From an uncultured Luminiphilus sp. (GTDB lineage Bacteria; Pseudomonadota; Gammaproteobacteria; Pseudomonadales; Halieaceae): a stretch of DNA of 64,000 bases. How positions within the stretch are numbered: the first letter of the stretch is position 1; each line of letters begins with the position of its first letter. The translations under genes were made by a program, and so were the position numbers. Under the pieces are notes generated by a model. That model did no database searches. It was not told where the DNA came from and saw only the letters and a list, made by a program, of their open reading frames with translations. Location of the stretch: NCBI GenBank assembly GCA_943840615.1, contig CALSVI010000008.1, forward strand, positions 1-64,000, written 5' to 3'. Below are positions 15,252 through 23,585 of this stretch, one piece after another.

Positions 15252-17720
15252 ATGGAAGCGAGCAAACACTCAGTGTTGTCCAGAACATCAATCGCTATCG
15301 GAGCGGTTTTTTTAACGTCGGGATTAGTGGTCACTCCCTCAGTCAGTGTTGCGCAAGCAACAGGCACGGCAGTGCTTGAGGAAGTGACCGTTACAGCGCG
15401 TAAAAAAGAGGAAAGTTTGTCTGACGTGCCTATTTCGATCAGCGCGGTGTCAGGCGATTTTCTTCAGGAGTCGAATCTGTCAGACCTTTTGGGGCTTGCT
15501 GACGAAATACCAAATCTATCATTTGGTGAGGCCTTTAATTCATCTGACCGTTTCGCCATTCGAGGTGTCAGTACTAACGGTAACAATATCGGATTTGAGC
15601 AAGCGGTTGGTTTCAATATAGATGGATATTATTTTGGACGTAGTCGATTCGGTCAGACAATGTTTCTGGATCTGGAGCGAGTTGAAGTCTTGAAAGGCCC
15701 CCAAAATACCCTGATCGGGAAAAATAATACGGCCGGGGCGATCAACATTACGACGCGTAAACCTGGGGATGAATTTGGCGGTTATTTGGCCACTTCTTAT
15801 GACTTTGAAGCTGGGGAGGGTTTTGCTGTAGAAGGCGCAGTCGATCTGCCTCTTGGCAACAATGTTAGGAGCAGAATCGCTGCCAGGCTCGAAGACAAAG
15901 ACGGCTATATGGAGCATGGGCTTACTGGGTCTGATGTCTCGGGCGCTAGAGACAACTTTACGATACGAGGCATAGTAGAGTGGGATATCACCGAGCGTGT
16001 TGATGCGACCCTTCTGTATCAGTATGGCGAGATCGACAGGGGTGCACGCCCGCGAGAAGCAGGTGGTAACTGTAACGTGGCTCATCCGATTGACGACTGC
16101 TCATACAATAACGTGAAGTATGAGGCAGCATTCTGGGCGGGTGAAAATCGGGAAGACGATTTTGTCACGGAGACCGACTATTCCATGGTCGGGCTGACAT
16201 TTAACTGGCAGCTCAATGACGGCTGGACACTTTCATCGTTGACCAATTTCACCTCTTATGAAGGCAACGATCTTTCGGAATCGAATTTCGATCAAACTAT
16301 CGATGCCACATTGGCCCAGATTCAAGATGAGTTTGAGCAATTTAGCCAGGAGGTTCGGTTGCTCGGCTCACTATCGGAGTCCGTTGATCTGATTGCAGGG
16401 GTCTATTACAACGACAATACAGTCGATGCCGCTCACTCATTACTGTTTTGCGGCGGCCCTGTTAATTGCTCCGATGCTTCCTCGCCTACATACGGAGGTC
16501 TGATGCGCAACTTTGATTCTACTCAAGATGCGGAGACGATCTCGGTGTTCGGTCAGATTGATTTTAGTCTTGGCGACACATTAACCCTCGGCATTGGCGG
16601 CCGTTTTACAACGGAAGACAAGGAAGCTAACGGGAGAAAATGGGTTTCGGACCTTGGTGACGGCTCGAGCGGTTTTGTTGGGCACCAAATGGGTGGTGGA
16701 ACACCTCTGCCCGGTACCGATTTCGCCGGGGGTGGTGGCTGCACATCGCTTCCCTCACTTGGTGGGCCCCGAAGAGATTTGAATGGCCGAACAGTGGGCT
16801 GTTACGGCCCGTTGGTGTCGGGATCCAATGGCGGTAGTTTTTCCCGAAGCGAGGACGACTTCTCTCCTAATGCTGTGCTGACCTGGCAACCTAGCGACGA
16901 GCACATGTTGTACGTCAGCTACTCAGAGGGATTCAAGGGCGGCGGTTATCAATTGTGGCCGGTGGGTGGTGGCGCACTAACGGCCGCAGAGATCGAATTT
17001 GACGGAGAAACTGCCGAGAGCTTTGAGGCGGGCGGCAAGCACACCCTGTTGGCGAGCACGCTGCAGGTTAATTGGTCCGCCTGGTCTACTGAAGTGCAGG
17101 GCCTGCAAGTCGCCGCATTTGATCCAGTCATCACCGCGCAAAATATCGTTAACGCAGGTCAAACCACGTCTGAAGGCGTTGAGGGCGATTTCATCTGGCT
17201 GCCAGACGCTTCGCACCGAATCTCGGCTTCATTTGCCTACACCGATGCTACGTATGATTCTTACGAGGGCGCTAACTGCTACCCAGGACAGACTCCAGAA
17301 ATGGGCTGTGTTGGCGGACAGCAGAGCCTTACCGGCCAAAGCGTGTCATACGCCCCAGAGTGGCAGTACATCTTTTCGGTTGATGGCGCATACTCCTTTG
17401 CGGCGAACATGGAGTGGGGCTGGCGGGCTGCCTATAACTGGCGGGATGATCAGTTTATAGGGACCACAAATCACCCTACCGCTGATGTGCAGGAGGCCTA
17501 TGGTAAGTTCAACGCCAGTTTGTTCCTGGCGAGTGCCGACGGTAAGTGGCGTGTTTCTTTAATCGGCACAAACCTCAATGATGAGAACGTGGGCACTGGT
17601 GCGAATCACGGCCGTATGATGAATCTATTGCCGGAGCGAGGAGTAACGCCGGCAATACCGACATTGGTGTTCATGGCTCCCGGCCGGCAAGTCGCGATTC
17701 AGGGTCGCTTCAATTTCTAG
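15252..17720 (+). CDS. TonB-dependent outer-membrane receptor
   Basis: I choose ATG 15252 because AAAAGGAG lies 8 bp upstream and the following residues make a signal peptide (MEASKHSVLSRTS to about SVAQA). The frame is open further upstream to 15162 but without coding character. The 822-residue product has the TonB-box-like EEVTVTARKKEESLSDVP, a plug with VEVLKGPQNTLIGKNNTAGAI, and a beta-barrel ending in GRFNF, the standard C-terminal aromatic. Several Cys pairs in extracellular-loop regions (GGNCNVAHPIDDC, LLFCGGPVNC) suggest disulfide-stabilised loops. The next gene, an alkylsulfatase-like hydrolase, begins 60 bp downstream and is probably cotranscribed, hinting that a sulfate ester is the ligand. 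Confidence 0.93.
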   Translation: MEASKHSVLSRTSIAIGAVFLTSGLVVTPSVSVAQATGTAVLEEVTVTARKKEESLSDVPISISAVSGDFLQESNLSDLLGLADEIPNLSFGEAFNSSDRFAIRGVSTNGNNIGFEQAVGFNIDGYYFGRSRFGQTMFLDLERVEVLKGPQNTLIGKNNTAGAINITTRKPGDEFGGYLATSYDFEAGEGFAVEGAVDLPLGNNVRSRIAARLEDKDGYMEHGLTGSDVSGARDNFTIRGIVEWDITERVDATLLYQYGEIDRGARPREAGGNCNVAHPIDDCSYNNVKYEAAFWAGENREDDFVTETDYSMVGLTFNWQLNDGWTLSSLTNFTSYEGNDLSESNFDQTIDATLAQIQDEFEQFSQEVRLLGSLSESVDLIAGVYYNDNTVDAAHSLLFCGGPVNCSDASSPTYGGLMRNFDSTQDAETISVFGQIDFSLGDTLTLGIGGRFTTEDKEANGRKWVSDLGDGSSGFVGHQMGGGTPLPGTDFAGGGGCTSLPSLGGPRRDLNGRTVGCYGPLVSGSNGGSFSRSEDDFSPNAVLTWQPSDEHMLYVSYSEGFKGGGYQLWPVGGGALTAAEIEFDGETAESFEAGGKHTLLASTLQVNWSAWSTEVQGLQVAAFDPVITAQNIVNAGQTTSEGVEGDFIWLPDASHRISASFAYTDATYDSYEGANCYPGQTPEMGCVGGQQSLTGQSVSYAPEWQYIFSVDGAYSFAANMEWGWRAAYNWRDDQFIGTTNHPTADVQEAYGKFNASLFLASADGKWRVSLIGTNLNDENVGTGANHGRMMNLLPERGVTPAIPTLVFMAPGRQVAIQGRFNF

Positions 17721-17780
17721 ATAAAGATATTGGTGGGTTTCGATTGTTGTTCCCCGTTTTTTTAAACAGTGAATTGGTGA

Positions 17781-19169
17781 ATGTGTAGCGTGTCCTTGTA
17801 TCTGCGTAGCTTGATGACAGTGGCGTTAATTCTCAGTGGCGGCTTTGCTTTTGCCGACACTGAGGCCACGCGGGAACTCAAACTTAGAAATGCAGAGTTT
17901 GAGAAGGACATCATCAAAGTATCCGACAGCGTCTATGTAGCGGTGGGTTATGCAGTCTCAGCGGTAAGCATGATCGTGGGTGAGGATGGTCTGGTCATCA
18001 TAGACACTGGCATCGACACTGTTAGCGGCGCCGAAATCCGGGAGGACTTTCGGAAGATCAGCGAGAAGCCAGTTGTCGGCGTCGTAATCACTCATGGCCA
18101 TCCTGACCACTTGGGTGGTCTCGCCGCGTTTGTCGATTCTGGAGATGTGCAAGTCTGGGCTCGGGAGGGGCTTCAGGATGAAGCCAATACCTTGCGCGAG
18201 GCGGGGATAAACCGACAGCGAAAGCGGGGGGCGATGCAGGCGGGCTTTATGCTGAAACCTGAGCAGCGCATCAATAATGGAATTGCCAAGGCTTATTGGC
18301 CAAAACGTGGGGGTGCGGTTTTTGAATCCGCTCACGAGGCCAAGCCGACGCACTTTACGACCGACGATCGCACTCGCGTGTCGTTCGCCGGGGTAGATCT
18401 CGACCTGGTGGTGGCTGATGGGGAGACCAGCGATGCGCTTTACATTTGGTTCCCCAAAGAGGCGGTGCTCTTCGCGGGGGACAATTTCTACAAGTCATGG
18501 CCCAACCTTTCTCCGATTCGGGGTTCAGCGTATCGCGATGTCAGAACATGGGCGATGACAGTTGACGCTATGCTCAATGAGCAGCCTGAAGTCCTAGTAC
18601 CTGGTCACACGCGACCGATTGTGGGGTCAGAAGTAGCGGCCGAAATGCTCACCAACTACCGCGATGCGATTCAGTTTGTGTTCGATAAGACGGTTGAGGG
18701 AATCAACAAAGGATTGACGCCGAACCAGCTCATTGAATACGTCCAGTTGCCTGAAAAGTACCTGAAGCTGGACTATCTCCGACCGCATTACGGCAACCCA
18801 GAATGGGCCGTCAGGTCAATTTTTGCTGGGTATCTGGGGTGGTTTGATGGCAATGCGACTAATCTCTTCCCGTTAACTGACAAGGAAGAAGCAACCCGCC
18901 TCGCTAAAATGGCAGGTGGAATATCACAATTGCGTGCTCAGTCGGAAGCAGCCATGGAGGAGGGTGACTACCAGTGGGTGCTGAAACTCTCCGACTATAT
19001 CCTCGCTCTTGAGCCTGGATCGACAGATGCAAAGCTACGCAAAGCGGACGCTATGACAAAACTGGCGGAAGTGGTACTCACCACGACGGCCAGAAACTAC
19101 TACCTCAGCAGTGCCAAACAATTGCGAGAAAGTGCTGCAGCCATGGTTGTTAGCGCTCCTGACGAATAA
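17781..19169 (+). CDS. Alkylsulfatase-like metallo-beta-lactamase-fold hydrolase, exported
   Basis: The 462-residue protein starts with a signal peptide (cleavage near FAFADTEA). The metal site THGHPDHLGGL (H-x-H-x-D-H) is followed by AGDNFYKSWPNLSPIRG and VLVPGHTRPIVG, then IQFVFDKTVEGINKGLTPNQL and YLGWFDGNATNL, all hallmarks of the SdsA1/BDS1 zinc alkylsulfatases with their dimerisation domain. SdsA1 has about 650 residues. This protein stops after the dimerisation domain, so the C-terminal SCP2-like substrate domain is missing. It would act in the periplasm. Together with the lipoprotein arylsulfatase at 3462 it makes a second, mechanistically unrelated sulfate-ester hydrolase in the same island. 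Confidence 0.87.
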   Translation: MCSVSLYLRSLMTVALILSGGFAFADTEATRELKLRNAEFEKDIIKVSDSVYVAVGYAVSAVSMIVGEDGLVIIDTGIDTVSGAEIREDFRKISEKPVVGVVITHGHPDHLGGLAAFVDSGDVQVWAREGLQDEANTLREAGINRQRKRGAMQAGFMLKPEQRINNGIAKAYWPKRGGAVFESAHEAKPTHFTTDDRTRVSFAGVDLDLVVADGETSDALYIWFPKEAVLFAGDNFYKSWPNLSPIRGSAYRDVRTWAMTVDAMLNEQPEVLVPGHTRPIVGSEVAAEMLTNYRDAIQFVFDKTVEGINKGLTPNQLIEYVQLPEKYLKLDYLRPHYGNPEWAVRSIFAGYLGWFDGNATNLFPLTDKEEATRLAKMAGGISQLRAQSEAAMEEGDYQWVLKLSDYILALEPGSTDAKLRKADAMTKLAEVVLTTTARNYYLSSAKQLRESAAAMVVSAPDE

Positions 19170-19279
19170 GCCATTTCGTTTTAGGCCTCTATTGCGCGCG
19201 CGATTAGCGTTTACACGACGAATTCGTACGATTGATCCTACTCGCCGTTGTTTTTTCAGGTTTCTTCCAGCTCTCAGGC

Positions 19280-19531
19280 CTAGTCAAGTCCTCTGGTAAT
19301 GATCGCGTCTACTGCGGCATAGGTGGATACAGCGAATGGTACGCAATAAGTAAGCGGCACCTTCCAGAAGAGGTCCGGCGAGAGAGATCCAACGAGTATG
19401 AGATTGCCTTGATTGATCCCGGTCAGGATTGTACCGACGATCATCGACACTTTTGCGCTTCGGCGAATGACGGGCCTGCTGCTGGCGACTCGGAGCCACT
19501 GCTGAAACGAAGATTCTTCAGCTCGGATCAT
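19280..19531 (-). CDS. nrtS: Small membrane protein, NrtS-like
   Basis: The 83-residue frame contains SAKVSMIVGTILTGINQGN, then LFWKVPLTYCVPFAVSTY. Two hydrophobic segments flank a conserved I-N-Q-G turn and a L-T-Y-x-V-P-F-x-V-S-T-Y block, which I recall from the small nitrate/nitrite transporter family NrtS. The N-terminal 25 residues are polar and may be a tail or a misplaced start. No nitrate reductase is present in the window, so the link with nitrate is only by family name. An overlapping plus-strand frame has no such pattern and was rejected. Confidence 0.6.
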   Translation of the reverse strand: MIRAEESSFQQWLRVASSRPVIRRSAKVSMIVGTILTGINQGNLILVGSLSPDLFWKVPLTYCVPFAVSTYAAVDAIITRGLD

Positions 19532-19853
19532 GAGTTAATCATCAGGGGATTCCTGTCACATTAAGTTCTAGCGGCCAATTGCGGCAATATTCGCCAGCCA
19601 CACCGTTGGTTTGGTTCGCAGCGAAAATTTGCACTAGCAAGAAAAGGCGGTGTAAAAATTTGAGGGAGCCTCGCGCAGAACGGACTCGATCACACTCAGC
19701 TCCCTCGAAATGCTCGCCACAAGAGCTATGTCAATTTACACGTTGAGGGTGAGCAGGGCCGCGGATGGCTTTGTTAATTCATGATGATTCCAAATTTTTT
19801 CAGCGTTAGCGCAGTGGTCGTGGGTGAGGGTGGGCACAAATACACGGTCGGTA
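19532..19853. other. Intergenic stretch without recognised gene
   Basis: About 320 bp between the start of the NrtS-like gene and the stop of glutathione reductase. I see no convincing coding frame, tRNA or strong hairpin with a T-run. It should contain the promoter of the NrtS-like gene (minus strand) and the 3' end of the gor transcript. Confidence 0.5.
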
Positions 19854-21233
19854 TTAATTTTTTACCGACTCACGCATGGTGACAAACTCCTCAGCGCTGG
19901 TGGGGTGAACGCCAACGGTTCGGTCGAAATCATTTTTCGTTGCGCCACAGCGGAGCGCGATTGCCATACCCTGTACGATTTCACCCGCGTCCGGCCCAAC
20001 CATGTGCACTCCTACCACCCGCTTATTCGTATCCTCCACGATGAGCTTCATCAGGGACCGCTCCTCGCGGCCGCTAAGCGTGTGCTTCATGGGCTTAAAT
20101 TCAGAACGGTAAATTGTCACCGCACCAAACCGTTCTCGCGCTTCATTTTCTGTGAACCCTACTGTTCCTATATTGGGTTGGCTGAATACGGCGCTGGGAA
20201 TATATTCATAGTCCACGCTCGCTTGCTGCTGGCTGAACTGTGCCTTAGCAAAAGCCATGCCTTGCGCCAGAGCTACGGGTGTTAGCTGCGCCCCCCCTAT
20301 CAGATCGCCCAGCGCGTAGATCGATGGTTCGTCAGTTTGGAAGTGCTCGTTGACTCGAATAAAACCTTCTTCACTGAATTTTACCTTAGTGCACTCAATG
20401 TTCAGATCAGCAACATGTGGACGTCGCCCCGTAGCACATAAAATCGCATCTGCATCAACTTCACCGCCTCCATCAAGCTCCACTCGGAACGCATCACCCG
20501 CGGAATGTATTGCACGGACTTGACTGCCAAAACGCAGATCGACCCCAGACTTTCGAATCTCATCGGCCAAGAAACCTCTTATATCGTCGTCGAACCCACG
20601 CATGAACAACTCACCTCGGTAGAGTTGCGTCACCTCACTACCCAGTCCATTGAAGACGCCTGCAAACTCGGTTGCGATGTAGCCGCCACCAATAATTAAG
20701 AGGCGCTCGGGGAACTGTTCGAGATCAAAAATTTCATTCGAGGTGAGCATGAACTCACTGCCCGGAAATTCAGGCACGTACGGCCACGTGCCGGTCGCGA
20801 TGAGAATGCGCTCTGTACTGAACCGAGAGCCATTCACCTCTACGTGTTGAGGGCTCAGAACACGGGCGCGGCCATGAATAATTTCTGCCCCGGGAGCCTC
20901 AAGGAGTCGCTCATAAATGTTATTGAGGCGCAAAATTTCTTCTTTTTTGTTGTCCCTCAAAATAGACCAGTTGAAGCTGGCCTCTCCGACCGTCCAGCCA
21001 AAACCCTCAGAGTCCTTGAAAGACTTACCAAACTCACTGGCGTACACATAGAGCTTTTTTGGAACACAGCCTACGTTGACGCAGGTGCCGCCCATATAAC
21101 GATCTTCCGCGATAGCCACTCTGGCACCCATGCCGGCAGCCATTCTGGCTGCACGCACGCCACCTGAACCTGCGCCGATCACAAATAAGTCATAGTCGAA
21201 GTCAGTGGATATTGTTGAGTTTTCCAAGCCCAT
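19854..21233 (-). CDS. gor: Glutathione-disulfide reductase
   Basis: This 459-residue flavoprotein disulfide reductase has FAD motif VIGAGSGGVRAARMAAGMGA, redox-active GGTCVNVGCVPKKLYVY near residues 48-64, the NAD(P)H fold IIGGGYIATEFAGVF near 182, the second FAD motif ALGDL near 310, and the C-terminal HPTSAEEFVTMRE with the catalytic His-Glu pair. The C-V-N-V-G-C form and the absence of a lipoamide-type insert identify glutathione reductase. It reduces GSSG with NADPH. Its position next to an island with two glutathione-using enzymes fits regeneration of glutathione for those reactions, although gor is also a housekeeping gene. Confidence 0.93.
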   Translation of the reverse strand: MGLENSTISTDFDYDLFVIGAGSGGVRAARMAAGMGARVAIAEDRYMGGTCVNVGCVPKKLYVYASEFGKSFKDSEGFGWTVGEASFNWSILRDNKKEEILRLNNIYERLLEAPGAEIIHGRARVLSPQHVEVNGSRFSTERILIATGTWPYVPEFPGSEFMLTSNEIFDLEQFPERLLIIGGGYIATEFAGVFNGLGSEVTQLYRGELFMRGFDDDIRGFLADEIRKSGVDLRFGSQVRAIHSAGDAFRVELDGGGEVDADAILCATGRRPHVADLNIECTKVKFSEEGFIRVNEHFQTDEPSIYALGDLIGGAQLTPVALAQGMAFAKAQFSQQQASVDYEYIPSAVFSQPNIGTVGFTENEARERFGAVTIYRSEFKPMKHTLSGREERSLMKLIVEDTNKRVVGVHMVGPDAGEIVQGMAIALRCGATKNDFDRTVGVHPTSAEEFVTMRESVKN

Positions 21234-21438
21234 ACCTTGAATTGGAATATTGAAAACCTAAGGAACAGATAATTGACGCGTTGCTGGACAGCGAGGGGGT
21301 CTGTTGGTGTTTAGCTAACCGATTGCGGCCCCGAATCTTCCTATCGGTTGATTGCGCCTTGCACTGCGTAGTCCACCTCAATCGTAAACTTGAATCTACA
21401 GTGCGGCGACGTTCTGTACTTTTAACTCATTGGGATTA

Positions 21439-21477
21439 CAGGGTTTTTCAGCGGCAGGTCGCTGAAAAAAAAACCTG
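21439..21477. terminator. Strong hairpin, probable terminator of the Lrp-family gene
   Basis: A perfect 10-bp inverted repeat, TTTTTCAGCG at 21444-21453 and CGCTGAAAAA at 21460-21469, encloses a 6-nt loop, with outer CAGG and CCTG extending the pairing. The flanking A and T tracts let it work in either direction. It lies between the Lrp-family gene stop and the gor start, both on the minus strand, so it should separate those two transcripts. Confidence 0.6.
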
Positions 21478-21569
21478 AGCGTGTAGCGAGATGCTGTGCG
21501 GACGAGAGGTGTAATGAAAACCACGTAAACCGTGGGTGGTAGCTGTAAAGTGATGTTCGCACCACCTTG

Positions 21570-22022
21570 TCAGGGTACGGCAAGTTCAGTGGAGTATTTG
21601 ATTTCCTCCATAGAGAGCAGGGCGGTCACTTTGAATATTTTCACTTCTGCAATCAGGCTTTGATAGAACGTGTCGTAGGCCTTGGCGTCAGCGACACGCA
21701 CTTTCAGAAGGTAATCGACTTCACCCGCCAGCCGGTGCGCTTCCATCACTTCGGGACGCGAACGCACGGCATCCAAGAATCGCTGCTGCCACTGTGAGTC
21801 GTGTTCGCTGGTTTGAACCAGAATAAAAAAGCAGGCGCTCAGCCCCAGAGCCTCGGGGTCACAAAGCGTAACCTCCTGACGAATGATGCCGCGCTGCTTG
21901 AGTTTTTTGATGCGGTTCCAGATGGGCGTTTTGGTGGAGCCAGTGCGCTTCGCGAGTTCATCCAGTGACAGCGTGCTGTCGCGTTGGAGCAGGCTGATCA
22001 GTGTTTTGTCGATGAAATCCAT
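21570..22022 (-). CDS. Lrp/AsnC-family transcriptional regulator
   Basis: About 150 residues from ATG 22022 (MDFIDKTLISLLQRDSTLSL), with helix-turn-helix LDELAKRTGSTKTPIWNRIKKLKQRG and the AsnC ligand-binding domain: VMEAHRLAGEVDYLLKVRV carries the conserved G-x-x-D-Y-L. A TTG three codons upstream is possible but less likely. It diverges from cysG over an AT-rich gap of about 145 bp that contains palindromic elements, so it probably regulates the sulfate-assimilation operon as well as itself. The effector could be an amino acid such as cysteine or methionine. That is inference. Confidence 0.92.
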   Translation of the reverse strand: MDFIDKTLISLLQRDSTLSLDELAKRTGSTKTPIWNRIKKLKQRGIIRQEVTLCDPEALGLSACFFILVQTSEHDSQWQQRFLDAVRSRPEVMEAHRLAGEVDYLLKVRVADAKAYDTFYQSLIAEVKIFKVTALLSMEEIKYSTELAVP

Positions 22023-22035
22023 GCTCGTCAACTCA

Positions 22036-22166
22036 ATAGCGCTAAAAATAAAAATATAACCTAATTAAAGCTCTAATATTAGAATAAAATTCCTCATAAA
22101 TGGTTATATAAACAGAATATAAGAATATTATTTGTTTTGGTCCAAGGTGAGTAAAGTGCTCAGCCT
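22036..22166. promoter_or_regulatory. AT-rich divergent control region of the Lrp-family gene and cysG
   Basis: The stretch is markedly AT-rich compared with its surroundings. It contains a perfect 12-bp palindrome TCTAATATTAGA at 22072-22083 and two copies of AGAATAT at 22114-22120 and 22122-22128. AT-rich dyads of this kind suit Lrp-family octamers. A TATA-like element (TTATATAA, 22104-22111) could belong to the cysG promoter. No element was verified. Confidence 0.45.
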
Positions 22167-23585
22167 ATGGACTACCTACCGATATTCGTTGCCACCACAG
22201 GCCACCGCATTGTTGTGGCGGGCGAGGGTCAGCTGGCAGAGGCAAAATGCCGTGCGGTGCTTAAAACCGCCGCTGCGGTGACCTTATTCAGTGAGGCGCC
22301 CACGGAGGCGATGCGTGAGTGGGCGGATCAGCGGCGACTGACGCTACACGCACGACCCTGCGGACCGGCTGATCTCAGGGGCGTGAGGTTGGTCTACGCG
22401 GCTTCTGAAAACGAAGCGGCTAACAGGCAGCTTGCAGAATGGGCGAGACAGGCGGGCGCTTGGGTCAATGTGCTGGATGAGCCCGATGAGTGCGATTTCA
22501 TCACCCCCGCCATAGTAGATCGTGACCCGGTTGTGGTTGCGATTGGTACCGAAGGGACGGCGCCTGTCTTGGCGAGGCAGATCAAAGCGGATGTCGAGGC
22601 CATGCTGCCCCTGCATCTGGGTCGTCTTGCGCGCGCTGCGCAATCTTTCCGAGTGCGAGTGAGCGAGACGCTCATTCCCGGTCGATCCCGCCGGCAGTTC
22701 TGGAAGGCTTTCTTCAAGTTGGAGCTGCCTCATGGCAAAGCTTCGGAGCGAGAGCTCGAGCTGAGCCTTCAGTCACTGCTTACACAGCATAAACAGTTCG
22801 CGCCCCCTCAAGGCCGAATCGCGTTTGTCGGGGCGGGCCCCGGTGACCCTGAATTGCTCACAATGAAGGCGCGACGCTTGATCCACGAGGCTGATGTGGT
22901 GGTGTATGACCGATTGGTAGGCAGTGAGGTGCTGGAGCTGGCTCGCAGGGAAGCTAAATTTATTAGCGTAGGTAAGAAGGGATTTGGGCCGGCGGTGAGC
23001 CAGCAAGAGATCAATGCCCAATTGGTCCGTGAAGCGACCGCGGGTTACCTGGTTGTTCGCTTGAAGGGCGGTGATCCCAGCTTGTTTGGCAGGCTGGATG
23101 AGGAGTTAGAGGCAGCGGCTAACGCCGGAATAACCACCGAAGTGGTCCCCGGGATTACGGCTGCTTCCGCAGCCGCAGCCACGCTGCAGGTATCTCTCAC
23201 TCGACGGCACAGGAACTCCAGCACCACCTTTTTGACCGCGCACGACGCTGAGGGCTTTGCTGAGCACGAGTGGCAACAGTTGGTGCGCTCTGGGCAGTCT
23301 CTGGCGGTCTATATGGGGCGTAAAACCGCGACTTTTCTGCAGGGCCGGCTGCTCATGCACGGCGCGGATCGACACCTACCTGTAACCTGTATTGAGAGCG
23401 TCTCGCTGCCCACTCAGCGCGCCTTTGTTAGTGACCTCGGTCAGTTCGCTGAGCAGTTAGACCGGCAGAGTTTCAATGGTCCGTTGATCATCTTGGTCGG
23501 CATTGCCGACACCCTGGCGAAGCAAGGCTTCAGCGACGTAGCTGTGAAGCATCAGTCTGGGGGCGCAGCAGTTGGTTCGGCTTGA
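22167..23585 (+). CDS. cysG: Siroheme synthase, trifunctional
   Basis: The 472-residue protein fuses two units. Residues 1-210 are the precorrin-2 dehydrogenase/sirohydrochlorin ferrochelatase, beginning MDYLPIFVATTGHRIVVAG. Residues 215-455 are the uroporphyrinogen-III methyltransferase, with VGAGPGDPELLTMKARRLI, VVVYDRLVG and VVRLKGGDPSLFGR as SAM-binding loops. In the N-terminal NAD loop the usual G-G-G-x-V-A is replaced by VAGEGQLAEAK, so the dehydrogenase site deviates from the norm. It makes siroheme for the sulfite reductase encoded two genes downstream. Its end overlaps the DUF2849 start by 14 bp, consistent with an operon. Confidence 0.92.
   Translation: MDYLPIFVATTGHRIVVAGEGQLAEAKCRAVLKTAAAVTLFSEAPTEAMREWADQRRLTLHARPCGPADLRGVRLVYAASENEAANRQLAEWARQAGAWVNVLDEPDECDFITPAIVDRDPVVVAIGTEGTAPVLARQIKADVEAMLPLHLGRLARAAQSFRVRVSETLIPGRSRRQFWKAFFKLELPHGKASERELELSLQSLLTQHKQFAPPQGRIAFVGAGPGDPELLTMKARRLIHEADVVVYDRLVGSEVLELARREAKFISVGKKGFGPAVSQQEINAQLVREATAGYLVVRLKGGDPSLFGRLDEELEAAANAGITTEVVPGITAASAAAATLQVSLTRRHRNSSTTFLTAHDAEGFAEHEWQQLVRSGQSLAVYMGRKTATFLQGRLLMHGADRHLPVTCIESVSLPTQRAFVSDLGQFAEQLDRQSFNGPLIILVGIADTLAKQGFSDVAVKHQSGGAAVGSA

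Noticed and set aside
15540-16085. Minus-strand frame of 181 codons inside the second TonB receptor
   Set aside because: Antisense shadow; the plus-strand frame encodes conserved plug and barrel sequence.
19232-19564. Plus-strand open frame of 110 codons overlapping the NrtS-like gene
   Set aside because: No recognisable motif or hydrophobic pattern, whereas the minus-strand frame matches a known small family.
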